Source of the DNA: Caulobacter mirabilis
GTDB lineage: Bacteria; Pseudomonadota; Alphaproteobacteria; Caulobacterales; Caulobacteraceae
Direction of reading: 5' to 3'
Assembly (NCBI RefSeq): GCF_002749615.1
Contig: NZ_CP024201.1
Coordinates: 4,360,001 to 4,424,000, forward strand
DNA: 64,000 nt
The notes below the pieces were generated by a model. It searched no databases. It saw only the letters and a list, made by a program, of their open reading frames with translations, and had not been told where the DNA came from. This document shows positions 41,557 through 49,803 of the stretch, one piece after another (the first letter of the stretch is position 1; each line of letters opens with the position of its first letter). The translations under genes were made by a program, and so were the position numbers.

Positions 41557-41611
41557 GGCTCGCGATGTGGCGGCGCGCCCGCTCTAGGTCAAGTTTGGCG
41601 AGGTCAAGACG

Positions 41612-42352
41612 ATGACGTTTTCGGAGCAGGAAGTCGAACGCTACGCGCGCCACCTGGTCCTGCGCGAAATCGGCGGTCCGGGCCAGCAGCGGCTGAAGGC
41701 GGCCAGCGTCCTGATGGTCGGCGCCGGCGGGCTGGGCGCCCCGGCCGCGCTGTACCTGGCGGCGGCCGGCGTCGGCCGGATCGGCCTGGTCGACCCCGAC
41801 ACGGTCGCCCTGTCGAACCTGCAGCGGCAAGTGATCTACAGCCTGGCCGACATCGATCGCCGCAAGGTCGACGCCGCCGCCGAGCACCTGCGCGTGCTGA
41901 ACGACGAGATTCGGATCGAGACCCACGCCCTCGCCGTGACGCCCGGCAACGCCGCCGCTCTCGTCGCCGGCTACGACCTGGTTCTGGACGGCACCGACGA
42001 CTTCGCCACCCGCTTCGCCGTGTCCGACGCCTGCCTGGCGCACGGCAAGACCCTGGTCAGCGGCGCCATCGCCCGCTGGACGGGCCAGGTCGGCGTGTTC
42101 GCCGGCAAGCCCTGCTACCGCTGTCTCGTGCCGGAGATCCCGCCCGACGCGGAGACCTGCGTCTCGGTCGGCGTCGTCGGCGCGATCGGCGGCGTCATCG
42201 GCTCGATGATGGCGCTGGAGGCGGTGAAGATCATCGCCCAGGCGGGCGAGCCGCTGCTGGGCCGGCTGCTGATCTACGACGCCCTGGCCGGCGAGACCCG
42301 CACCGTCCGGATCGGCGCCGACCCCGCCTGTCCGGCCTGCGGGAGCGCCTAG
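41612..42352 (+). CDS. ThiF/MoeB/HesA-family adenylyltransferase
   Basis: A 246-residue E1-like enzyme that adenylates the C terminus of a sulfur-carrier protein (MoaD or ThiS type). ATP-binding VGAGGLGAPAALYLAAAG at about 36, LSNLQRQVIY, the DGTDDFATRF Asp loop, and two CxxC zinc pairs (CYRC and CPAC) are present. No rhodanese domain is attached. Its TAG stop overlaps the opposing peptidase stop. MoeB versus ThiF cannot be decided here. Confidence 0.92.
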   Translation: MTFSEQEVERYARHLVLREIGGPGQQRLKAASVLMVGAGGLGAPAALYLAAAGVGRIGLVDPDTVALSNLQRQVIYSLADIDRRKVDAAAEHLRVLNDEIRIETHALAVTPGNAAALVAGYDLVLDGTDDFATRFAVSDACLAHGKTLVSGAIARWTGQVGVFAGKPCYRCLVPEIPPDAETCVSVGVVGAIGGVIGSMMALEAVKIIAQAGEPLLGRLLIYDALAGETRTVRIGADPACPACGSA

Positions 42353-44370
42353 GCCCCCAGCCGCGGCTCCAGGAAGCCGATGACCTTGGTCAGGACGTCC
42401 ATGGACTGCTGCGGCGTCCAATCGCGGTGCCCCATGTCCTCGATCTCAAGGTATTCGACGGTCTTGCCGGCCTTCCTGAGGGCGTCCCGCATGCGTTTGG
42501 ACTGCTCGTACAGGACGATCGTGTCCTTCTTGCCGTGGACCAGCAGGACCGGCGCCGCATAGGCGGCCGCCTGCCGCCGCGGCGAAGCCGCCTCCAGCAT
42601 GGCCCGATCGGCGTCCGGGTCGCCGATGCTCTTCTTCCAGTAGAGATAGGACGGCGACTGCAGCCCTTCCTCCCGCTCCGTGGCCAGCAGCTCGGGCAGG
42701 TCGCTGACCCCTGCGATGGACACTACCGCCTTGTACTGCTCAGGCTTGCGCATGCCGCCTGCCAGAGCGGCATAGCCGCCGTAGCTCGCCCCCATGATCG
42801 CGATCCGGCCAGGGTCGACCCGTCCGCTCTTCACCAGGTGGTCGACGCAATCCTCCACGTCCTCCTGCATGCGACCGCCCCATTGGCGCCAGCCTGCCTC
42901 GGTGAAGGTCCGGCCGTAGCCGGCGGAGCCGCGGAAGTTCGGCTGCAGCACCATCCAGCCCTTGGCCGCCAGGGCCTGGACCCAGTCGTCCCAGCCGAGC
43001 CGGTCGCGAATCTCCGGACCGCCATGCGGCAGCACCACCAGCGGCCGGGGGCCCGTCCCGACGATCGGCGCGGTCAGATAGGCACGCAGAGCCTGGCCGT
43101 CACGCGCGGTGATCGACAACGCCTCCATCGGCGCCAGCCGCTCCGGCGTCAGCCAGTCCCGGCTCGCGCCGAGGTTCTCCAGCACCTTCGATGTCCGGTC
43201 GTAGAAGACGTAGGCGCCCGGCTCCTTGGGGCCGGACACGAACAGCAGCAGCCGGTTGGCGGCCTTGTCCATGCCCACGATCGCGACGTTGTTGGCCTTG
43301 CCGAAGGCCCCGTCGATCGCCCGGTACGGCGCCGCCATCGCCGGATCGACGAAGTCGTAGCCCTGGCGGTCGTCGAGATAAGCGGCGGCGAAGAGACGGT
43401 CCGAGGCGTCGTTCACGGTGGTTTCGACCGTATGGCGCGCCTTGCGCACCACGCCGGTGATCTGACGCGTGCGCAGATCGAAGGACTGCACGGCCTTGGC
43501 GCCGTCCTCCTGGCCGTCGCTGGCGACCACGAGCACCACGTTGGAGTCTTCGGTCGCCGCGACGAGGCCGAACTCCAGCCGACCATGATCGCCGATCCGC
43601 ATCTGGCGATAGGGTGTCCAGACCGTCTCGCCGGGCGCCCGGATCGCCAGCGTGACGACGGTGCCCCGCGGGTTGACGCCATAGCGCGCCACCGGAACGC
43701 CGTTGAAGCTCGTCCACCAGCGGGTGCTGTCTTCACCGCGCTCCAGGAGGGTCGCCGCGCCCGTGTCCACATTGACCTTCTGGAGCGTCCAGACGCCGCG
43801 CTCGTAGTCGCCGACCTGCATGACGATGTGGTTGGGGTCGTTGGGCATGAAGTCGACGACGGACGCGAAGTCCAGGCCGCCCCGGAACTGCCGCCGCTTG
43901 TTGTCCAAGAGCACGACGGCCTTGGTCCCGTCGGCGCCGATCGCCAGGATCTGGCGCGCGACGATCGTCTCGTTCTGCGTCTGCGTGCCCGGACCGCTGA
44001 CCGACATCTTGAACTCGCGCTTCAGCCAGACGAGCAGACGCTGCTCGTTGGCCCAGGCGACGGCTTCGATGTCCATGCTGTCGCCGAGGTCCAGCCGACG
44101 TCCGGGCTGGGCCAGGTCGTCCGCGTTCAGCATGACGATCGAGCTCTTGAACCAGCCGCCCTCGGTCGGCGTGCGTCCCAGGATGGCGATTTGCTTGCCG
44201 CTCGGCGACAGGGCGGCGTCCAGCAGGCCCGGCTCGCGGAGGATTTCGTAGAGGCTCGGCGGCTTGGCGGCGGCGAACGCACGACCGCCGGCAAGGAGCG
44301 GGACCGCAACGGCGCCCGCCAAGATCGCTCTACGAGAAAAATGCAACTCAAAGCCCCCCGGCAAACGCAC
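42349..44370 (-). CDS. S9 family prolyl oligopeptidase-type peptidase, Tat-exported
   Basis: A 673-residue alpha/beta-hydrolase peptidase with an N-terminal beta-propeller (about 40-400). The triad is Ser in GASYGGYAAL, Asp in VHGKKDTIVLYEQS and His in EDMGHRDW. The N terminus has the twin-arginine motif SRRAIL followed by AGAVAVPLLAGG and AFA, so a folded, periplasmic enzyme is likely. The start is GTG at 44370. Confidence 0.93.
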   Translation of the reverse strand: MRLPGGFELHFSRRAILAGAVAVPLLAGGRAFAAAKPPSLYEILREPGLLDAALSPSGKQIAILGRTPTEGGWFKSSIVMLNADDLAQPGRRLDLGDSMDIEAVAWANEQRLLVWLKREFKMSVSGPGTQTQNETIVARQILAIGADGTKAVVLLDNKRRQFRGGLDFASVVDFMPNDPNHIVMQVGDYERGVWTLQKVNVDTGAATLLERGEDSTRWWTSFNGVPVARYGVNPRGTVVTLAIRAPGETVWTPYRQMRIGDHGRLEFGLVAATEDSNVVLVVASDGQEDGAKAVQSFDLRTRQITGVVRKARHTVETTVNDASDRLFAAAYLDDRQGYDFVDPAMAAPYRAIDGAFGKANNVAIVGMDKAANRLLLFVSGPKEPGAYVFYDRTSKVLENLGASRDWLTPERLAPMEALSITARDGQALRAYLTAPIVGTGPRPLVVLPHGGPEIRDRLGWDDWVQALAAKGWMVLQPNFRGSAGYGRTFTEAGWRQWGGRMQEDVEDCVDHLVKSGRVDPGRIAIMGASYGGYAALAGGMRKPEQYKAVVSIAGVSDLPELLATEREEGLQSPSYLYWKKSIGDPDADRAMLEAASPRRQAAAYAAPVLLVHGKKDTIVLYEQSKRMRDALRKAGKTVEYLEIEDMGHRDWTPQQSMDVLTKVIGFLEPRLGA

Positions 44371-44413
44371 GCGCCGGGAAGGTGTCGGTCGACGACGTCG
44401 CCGTCAACCGATC

Positions 44414-45400
44414 CTAGAGCATGGACGGAATCACCCGGTCCGGCGGACGGTGACCGTCCATGAAGGTCTTGATGTTGACGATGACCTTCTCGCCCATGTC
44501 GATCCGCCCCTCGACCGTGGCCGAACCCATGTGCGGCAGCAGCACGACGTTGGGCAGCTTGAGCAGCTTGGGATTGATCGCCGGTTCATGCTCGTAGACG
44601 TCCAGGCCGGCGCCGGCGATCTCGCCGCGGGCCAGCATGTTGGCCAACGCTCCCTCGTCGATCACCTCGCCCCGGGCGGTGTTCACCACCACGGCGTGCG
44701 GCTGCAGCAACTTCAGGCGCCGCGCCGACAGCAGGTGGTAGGTCGCCGGCGTATGCGGGCAGTTGATGGACACGATGTCCATCCGCGCCAGCATCTGGTC
44801 CAGACTCTCCCAGTAGGTCGCCTCCAGCTCCTCGGCGACGCGCGGGCTGACCGGCTTGCGGTTGTGGTAGTGGATCGACAGGCCGAACGCCTTGCCGCGC
44901 CGCGCCAGGGCCTGGCCAATACGGCCCATGCCGATGATGCCCAGCCGCTTGCCCCACAGGCGGCGGCCCAGCATCCAGGTCGGCGACCAGCCATGGAAGT
45001 CGCCCGACTGGACGACATTGGCCCCCTCCACCACCCGGCGGGTGGCGGCCATGATCAGGCTCATGGTCAGGTCGGCGGTGTCCTCGGTCAGGACGCCCGG
45101 CGTGTTGGTGACGATCAGGCCGCGCTGGTTGGCGGTCGCGACGTCGATGTTGTCCACCCCGGCGCCGAAGTTGGCGATCAGCTTCAACCGCTCGCCCGCC
45201 CGGGACAGGATACGCGAATCGAGCCGGTCGGTGATGGTCGGGACCAGCACGTCGCAGCGGCCCATCGCGTCGACCAGATCCTCCGGCGACATCGGCCGGT
45301 CATCGACATTCAGCTCGGTGTCGAATAGCTCCCGCATCCGGGTCTCGACCGGATCCGGCAGCTTGCGCGTGACGATGACTTTCGGCTTCTTGGCGGCCAT
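44414..45400 (-). CDS. D-2-hydroxyacid dehydrogenase (glyoxylate reductase type)
   Basis: A 328-residue NAD(P)-dependent enzyme. The nucleotide fold GIIGMGRIGQALARRGKAFG is at about 152, catalytic Arg in NTARGEVIDE, Glu in DVYEHEPAI and His in LLPHMGSAT. Such enzymes reduce glyoxylate or hydroxypyruvate. The ATG at 45400 is used; the frame continues far upstream across an unrelated gene. Confidence 0.95.
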   Translation of the reverse strand: MAAKKPKVIVTRKLPDPVETRMRELFDTELNVDDRPMSPEDLVDAMGRCDVLVPTITDRLDSRILSRAGERLKLIANFGAGVDNIDVATANQRGLIVTNTPGVLTEDTADLTMSLIMAATRRVVEGANVVQSGDFHGWSPTWMLGRRLWGKRLGIIGMGRIGQALARRGKAFGLSIHYHNRKPVSPRVAEELEATYWESLDQMLARMDIVSINCPHTPATYHLLSARRLKLLQPHAVVVNTARGEVIDEGALANMLARGEIAGAGLDVYEHEPAINPKLLKLPNVVLLPHMGSATVEGRIDMGEKVIVNIKTFMDGHRPPDRVIPSML

Positions 45401-45487
45401 GGACGCTTTCGGTGACGGCGTTGGCCCCTCAGGGGGTCGGCGAACCCTTAGCAAAGGCCCGGCGGGGGGCCAAGGGAAGGCGAAAAA

Positions 45488-46030
45488 GTGGGGCCGATAG
45501 AAAAGCTGGCGCCGACGAAGACGGCGATGCTGCTCGCAACCTCGGCGATCCTGCTGCTGGCGGGGTGCAATCGCCAGGGCGAGCAGGTCTGCGACACGCC
45601 CTCCAGGCTGCCGGTGCCGCGCTTCGTGGCGCTGGAATACAACACGATCAACGCCCGCAAGGGCCCCGGCGAGGACCACCGGATCCTCTGGACCTGGCAC
45701 GCGAAGGGGATGCCGGTCGAGGTGGTCGCCGAGACCAGCGACTGGCGGAAGGTGCGCGGCCCCGACGGCGCCGCCGCCTGGGTGCACAAGCGCGGGCTCG
45801 ACGGCCGGTCGATGGTCATGCGGACCAAGCCCGGCGCCGCCGCCGTGCTCGCCCAGCCCAAGGACGGCGCCCGCGTCGTCGCCTGGCTGAAGCCCAATGC
45901 GGTGGCCGCTCTGGAGAAGAGCGAGGGCGACTGGCGCAAGGTCAAGGCGTCCGGCCGCAGCGGCTGGGTGAAGGCCTCCGAGGTCTGGGGCGCGGGCGGT
46001 GCGACGCCCTGCCTGCCGCGCGAACGTTGA
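45488..46030 (+). CDS. SH3-domain lipoprotein-like exported protein
   Basis: Up to 180 residues with a hydrophobic N-terminal segment ending in the lipobox LLAGC, then two SH3-like modules: LEYNTINARKGPGEDHRILWTW with VVAETSDWRKVRG and AAWVHKRGL, followed by AVLAQPKDGARVVAWLK with EGDWRKVKASGRSGWVKASEVWG. These modules usually bind cell-wall or protein ligands. The start may be GTG 45488 or ATG 45527; the lipobox argues that either gives a working signal peptide. Confidence 0.87.
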   Translation: MGPIEKLAPTKTAMLLATSAILLLAGCNRQGEQVCDTPSRLPVPRFVALEYNTINARKGPGEDHRILWTWHAKGMPVEVVAETSDWRKVRGPDGAAAWVHKRGLDGRSMVMRTKPGAAAVLAQPKDGARVVAWLKPNAVAALEKSEGDWRKVKASGRSGWVKASEVWGAGGATPCLPRER

Positions 46031-46107
46031 GGCGAACGGGCGCGCGTGCTACCCCGACCCCGAATTTGACGGCCGCGCGGCAGGCGCGGCGCCCTCTCGG
46101 TGACTTG

Positions 46108-46611
46108 ATGACCGCCCAGCCCAGCTACACCTACGAAGAACTGCTCGCCTGCGGGCGCGGCGAAATGTTCGGACCGGGCAACGCCCAGCTTCCGCTTCCG
46201 CCGATGCTGATGTTCGACCGCATCACCAACATCAACGCGGACGGCGGCGAGTTCGGGAAGGGCCAGGTCGTGGCCGAACTCGACATCAAGCCGGACCTCT
46301 GGTTCTTCGACTGCCACTTCCAGGGCGATCCGGTGATGCCGGGCTGCCTGGGTCTGGACGCCATGTGGCAGATGGTCGGCTTCTACCTCGGCTGGATCGG
46401 CGGCCTGGGCCGCGGCCGCGCCCTGGGCGTCGGCGAGGTGAAGTTCACCGGCGAGATCACGCCGGACACCAAGCTGGTGACCTACCGCGTGGAACTGAAG
46501 CGCGTGATCAACCGCAAGCTCGTTCTGGGCATCGGTGACGGAACCGTCGAGGCCGACGGCAAGGTCATCTACGAAGCCAAGGATCTTCGAGTCGGCTTGT
46601 ACGTGCGCTGA
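46108..46611 (+). CDS. fabA: 3-hydroxydecanoyl-ACP dehydratase/isomerase
   Basis: A 167-residue hot-dog-fold enzyme. The active-site His is in FFDCHFQGDPVMPGCLGLDA and the second catalytic acid (Asp) in GLDAMWQMVGFYLGW, which also forms the dimer helix. It dehydrates and isomerises the C10 intermediate, the branch point to anaerobic unsaturated fatty acids. fabB follows 71 nt later with fabI nearby, a typical alphaproteobacterial fabAB-fabI cluster. Confidence 0.97.
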   Translation: MTAQPSYTYEELLACGRGEMFGPGNAQLPLPPMLMFDRITNINADGGEFGKGQVVAELDIKPDLWFFDCHFQGDPVMPGCLGLDAMWQMVGFYLGWIGGLGRGRALGVGEVKFTGEITPDTKLVTYRVELKRVINRKLVLGIGDGTVEADGKVIYEAKDLRVGLYVR

Positions 46612-46682
46612 CCGGGCGCAGAACCGGACGCGCAGGGGTTCGTTCCTTCGGGAGCGAACGGGGGAAGACATAAGGAGCTAAC

Positions 46683-47894
46683 ATGCGGCGCGTAGCCGTC
46701 ACTGGTATCGGCATCGTCTCTTCGATCGGCTCGAACGCCAACGAAGTCACCGCTTCGCTGCGCGAAGCGAAGTCCGGCGTGAGGTTCAGTCAGGAGTACG
46801 CCGATCTGGGCTTCCGCTGCCAGGTCGAGGCCGCGCCCGACTGCGACTGGCAGGCGATCGTCGACCGCCGCGCCGCCCGCTTCCTGGCCGACGGCACCGG
46901 CTGGGCGCACGTCGCCATGGAGCAGGCCATCGCCGACGCCGGCCTGGAAGAGGGCGAAATCTCCAACGACCGCACCGGCCTGATCGTCGGTTCGGGCGGC
47001 CCCTCGACCAAGGTCATCGTCGAAGCCGCCGCGATCACCCGCGAGAAGGGGCCCAAGCGCGTCGGCCCGTTCGCGGTGCCCAAGGCGATGAGCTCGGGGC
47101 CGTCGGCGACGCTGTCGACCTGGTTCAAGATCCGCGGGATCAACTATTCGATCAGTTCGGCCTGCGCGACCTCGACCCACTGCATCGGGGCGGCCTACGA
47201 GCAGATCCTGATGGGCAAGCAGGACACGGTCTTCGCCGGTGGGACCGAGGAGCTCGACTGGTCGCTGTCGAACCTGTTCGACGCCATGGGCGCCATGAGC
47301 AGCAGCTACAATGACCGCCCCGCGGTCGCCAGCCGCGCCTACGACCTGAACCGCGACGGCTTCGTCATAGCCGGCGGCGCGGGCATCGTGGTGCTGGAAG
47401 ACCTGGAGAAGGCCAAGGCCCGCGGCGCCAAGATCTACGGCGAGATCGTCGGCTACGCCGCCAACTCGGACGGCTACGACATGGTCGCCCCGTCGGGCGA
47501 GGGCGCCGCCCGCTGCATGAACCTGGCGCTGCAGGGCGCCGGCGGCCGCAAGATCGACTACCTGAACCCGCACGGCACGTCGACGCCGGTCGGCGACATC
47601 AAGGAGATGGAGGCGGTCCGCCAGGTATTCGGCAAGGACGCCCCGGCGATCTCCTCGACCAAGTCCCTGACCGGCCACAGCCTGGGCGCCGCCGGCGCGC
47701 AGGAGGCGATCTACAGCCTGCTGATGCTCAACAACGGCTTCCTGGCCGAGAGCGCCAACATCGAGACCCTCGACCCGGCGTTCGAAGACCTGCCGATCCT
47801 GCGCAAGCGGGACGATCGTCAGGTCGAGACGGTGATGTCGAACAGCTTCGGCTTCGGCGGCACCAACGGCTGCCTGATCATGGCGCGGGCGTAG
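46683..47894 (+). CDS. fabB: 3-oxoacyl-ACP synthase I
   Basis: A 403-residue condensing enzyme with the Cys-His-His triad: ISSACATSTHCIGAA at about 158, NPHGTSTPVGD at about 296 and SLTGHSLGAAGAQE at about 330. AAGGAG precedes the ATG by 6 nt. With FabA it builds cis-vaccenate precursors. A strong terminator lies 62 nt after its stop. Confidence 0.98.
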   Translation: MRRVAVTGIGIVSSIGSNANEVTASLREAKSGVRFSQEYADLGFRCQVEAAPDCDWQAIVDRRAARFLADGTGWAHVAMEQAIADAGLEEGEISNDRTGLIVGSGGPSTKVIVEAAAITREKGPKRVGPFAVPKAMSSGPSATLSTWFKIRGINYSISSACATSTHCIGAAYEQILMGKQDTVFAGGTEELDWSLSNLFDAMGAMSSSYNDRPAVASRAYDLNRDGFVIAGGAGIVVLEDLEKAKARGAKIYGEIVGYAANSDGYDMVAPSGEGAARCMNLALQGAGGRKIDYLNPHGTSTPVGDIKEMEAVRQVFGKDAPAISSTKSLTGHSLGAAGAQEAIYSLLMLNNGFLAESANIETLDPAFEDLPILRKRDDRQVETVMSNSFGFGGTNGCLIMARA

Positions 47895-47955
47895 GGACCT
47901 CACCTCGTCATCGTCGCGCTTGTTTCGACGACCCTGCGTGACGAGCCAAAGCGAT

Positions 47956-47983
47956 AAGGGCGCGGAGCGATCCGCGCCCTTTC
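47956..47983 (+). terminator. terminator of fabA-fabB
   Basis: AAGGGCGCGGA (47956-47966), loop GCGA, TCCGCGCCCTT (47971-47981), then TC. The perfect 11-bp stem lies about 60 nt after fabB and before the opposing small gene, so it can act in both directions. The same hairpin core recurs at 61501. Confidence 0.8.
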
Positions 47984-48037
47984 TGCGTCAATGGCGATCA
48001 TGGATCCTCGCGACGACCGCGAGGATGGAGACCCCGT

Positions 48038-48274
48038 CTACCCCTTCGCGCTCGGCCGGTGCGACATGCCCATGTAGACGCCGCCCGTCTTCAGTTCGGC
48101 GACCATCTGGTCGATGCGTTTGCGGCGCGTGTCATCGCCCTTGGCCTGGCCGATCCAGCCGACATAGTCGTTGCGCTGGTAATGCGGTCGCGCGTCGTAG
48201 TCCGCGCGGACGCCCCCGGCCAGCAGGGCCTCCGCGACGTCGTCCGGCATCGGGTAAGTCGGTCGCTTGCTCAT
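48038..48274 (-). CDS. YdeI/OmpD-associated-like small protein
   Basis: A 78-residue basic protein: PTYPMPDDVAEALLAGGVRADYDARPHYQRNDYVGWIGQAKGDDTRRKRIDQMVAELKTGG is shown here only in part as DDVAEALLAGG and NDYVGWIGQAK, with RKRIDQMVAEL near the end. The pattern matches the YdeI/OmpD-associated family, members of which are linked to antimicrobial-peptide resistance. It is divergent from fabI. Confidence 0.82.
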   Translation of the reverse strand: MSKRPTYPMPDDVAEALLAGGVRADYDARPHYQRNDYVGWIGQAKGDDTRRKRIDQMVAELKTGGVYMGMSHRPSAKG

Positions 48275-48371
48275 CGGTCCCCCTATCGCGATCTTGCCCG
48301 AATACGCGCAGCCGTCCAGAAAGGCCGTCGACAGCCGGCCTCAGGCGGCGCGAACCACGGATGTTTTCCCA

Positions 48372-49190
48372 ATGGCCGACGACTACAGCTTCCCCAAGGG
48401 CGATCTGATGAAGGGCAAGAAGGCCCTGATCACCGGGGTGGCCAACCACAACTCCATCGCCTGGGGCATCGCCTCGCAGCTGGCCGCCCAGGGCGCCGAG
48501 CTGGCCTTCGCCTACCTGCCGGACATGGAGAAGCGCGTCCGTCCGCTCGGCGAGAGCATCGGCGTGAAGACCTTCGTCCCGATGGAGGTCACCGACGACG
48601 CCTCGATGGACGCCGCCTTCGCCCAGATCGAGAGCGAGCTTGGGACGCTGGACGCCTATCTCCACTCGATCGCCTTCGCCAACAAGGACGAGCTGAAGGG
48701 CTCGTTCGTCGAGAACACCACCCGCGAGGGCTTCCTGCGGGCGATGAACATCTCGGCCTTCAGCTTCGTGGACACCGCCCGGCGCGCGGCCAGGCTGATG
48801 CCGAACGGCGGCTCGATGGTCACGATGACCTACCTGGGCGCCGAGCGGGTCATTCCGAACTACAACACCATGGGCGTGGCCAAGGCGGCGCTGGAGGCGG
48901 CGACCCGCTACATCGCCCGCGACCTGGGCCCCAAGGGCATCCGCGTCAACGCCATCTCAGCCGGCGCCATGCGCACCCTGTCGCTGGCCGGCATCTCGGG
49001 CGGCCGCGGCATGCTGAGCCAGGGCCGCGCCTTCAGCGCCCTGAAGGAGGACACCTCGATGGAAGGCGTCGCCGGCGCGGCGCTGTGGCTGCTGTCGGAG
49101 CTGGGTCGGTCGACCACGGGCGAAGTGGTCCATGTCGACGCCGGCTTCCACATGATCGGCCTGCCGGACGGCGAGTCGGCGGAAGGCTGA
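48372..49190 (+). CDS. fabI: enoyl-ACP reductase (NADH)
   Basis: A 272-residue short-chain-dehydrogenase-type reductase. KALITGVANHNSIAWGIA at residues 17-34 binds NADH with the FabI-type glycine spacing, and the catalytic Tyr and Lys are in PNYNTMGVAKAALEA at about 160. HSIAFA and TYLGAERVIPNY complete the signature. It catalyses the last step of each fatty-acid elongation cycle and is the target class for triclosan. It ends 6 nt before the converging tetR. Confidence 0.97.
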   Translation: MADDYSFPKGDLMKGKKALITGVANHNSIAWGIASQLAAQGAELAFAYLPDMEKRVRPLGESIGVKTFVPMEVTDDASMDAAFAQIESELGTLDAYLHSIAFANKDELKGSFVENTTREGFLRAMNISAFSFVDTARRAARLMPNGGSMVTMTYLGAERVIPNYNTMGVAKAALEAATRYIARDLGPKGIRVNAISAGAMRTLSLAGISGGRGMLSQGRAFSALKEDTSMEGVAGAALWLLSELGRSTTGEVVHVDAGFHMIGLPDGESAEG

Positions 49191-49196
49191 TTCAAC

Positions 49197-49802
49197 CTAG
49201 GCCGCGTAGGCCGTCATGAAGATCCTGGCGGCCTCGGCCGCCATGGCGTCCATCTCGGCCTCGGTAAGGTCGCTGGGCAGGTTCAGCAGCGCACGCGTCT
49301 GCCGCTGGCCCAGCACCATCCCGCCGAAGAACTCCGCCGCCATCACCGGGTCGGGCACGTTCATGCGCCCGGCCCGCGTCTCCAGCTCCAGGAAGCGGGC
49401 CAGCTGGGCGCGGCTGCGCATCGGCCCGATCTCGAACACCTCGCGCGCCAGGTCGGGCATCTCGCCAGCGCTCTGGATGGTGATGCGCATCAGCGAATAG
49501 TTCTTGTTCACCACGACGGTCAGCAGGGTCTTGGCGTAGGCCGTCAGCGCCTCTTCCGGATGCTCCTCCGCGCCCGGCTCACGCAGCGGCGAGGTGATGC
49601 TGTCGACGCGCCGCTCGACCAGGGCGCGGACCAGTTCCGCCTTGCTGCCGTAGTGATTGTAGACCGTCTGCTTCGAGACCCCGGCGCGGCGGGCGATCTC
49701 CTCCATCGGCGCGGCCAGGCCCCGCTCCGCCAGCACCGCCGAGGCGGCGTCGAGGATGGCCTCGGTCTTGGCGACGTCGATCTGGCCGGCGACCCGGGGC
49801 AT
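49197..49802 (-). CDS. TetR-family repressor of the efflux operon
   Basis: A 201-residue regulator with an N-terminal helix-turn-helix (residues 12-57: TEAILDAASAVLAERGLAA, ARRAGVSKQTVYNHYGSKAEL) and a C-terminal TetR_C domain. The ATG at 49802 is one base from the emrB stop, so it is the third gene of the emrA-emrB-tetR unit. It very likely binds TGGAC-N6-GTCCA sites at 52557 and 52619 to control its own operon. Confidence 0.92.
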   Translation of the reverse strand: MPRVAGQIDVAKTEAILDAASAVLAERGLAAPMEEIARRAGVSKQTVYNHYGSKAELVRALVERRVDSITSPLREPGAEEHPEEALTAYAKTLLTVVVNKNYSLMRITIQSAGEMPDLAREVFEIGPMRSRAQLARFLELETRAGRMNVPDPVMAAEFFGGMVLGQRQTRALLNLPSDLTEAEMDAMAAEAARIFMTAYAA

Positions 49803-49803
49803 G

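Noticed and set aside
41524..44463. 979-codon plus-strand open frame over the ThiF-like and peptidase genes
   Set aside because: It overlaps two clear genes in other frames and is Arg/Pro/Asp-rich with no motif.
45412..46611. A long frame that would extend FabA by more than 230 residues
   Set aside because: The upstream part is a shadow of the SH3 protein gene; FabA proteins start at the conserved Tyr-rich segment reached from the ATG at 46108.
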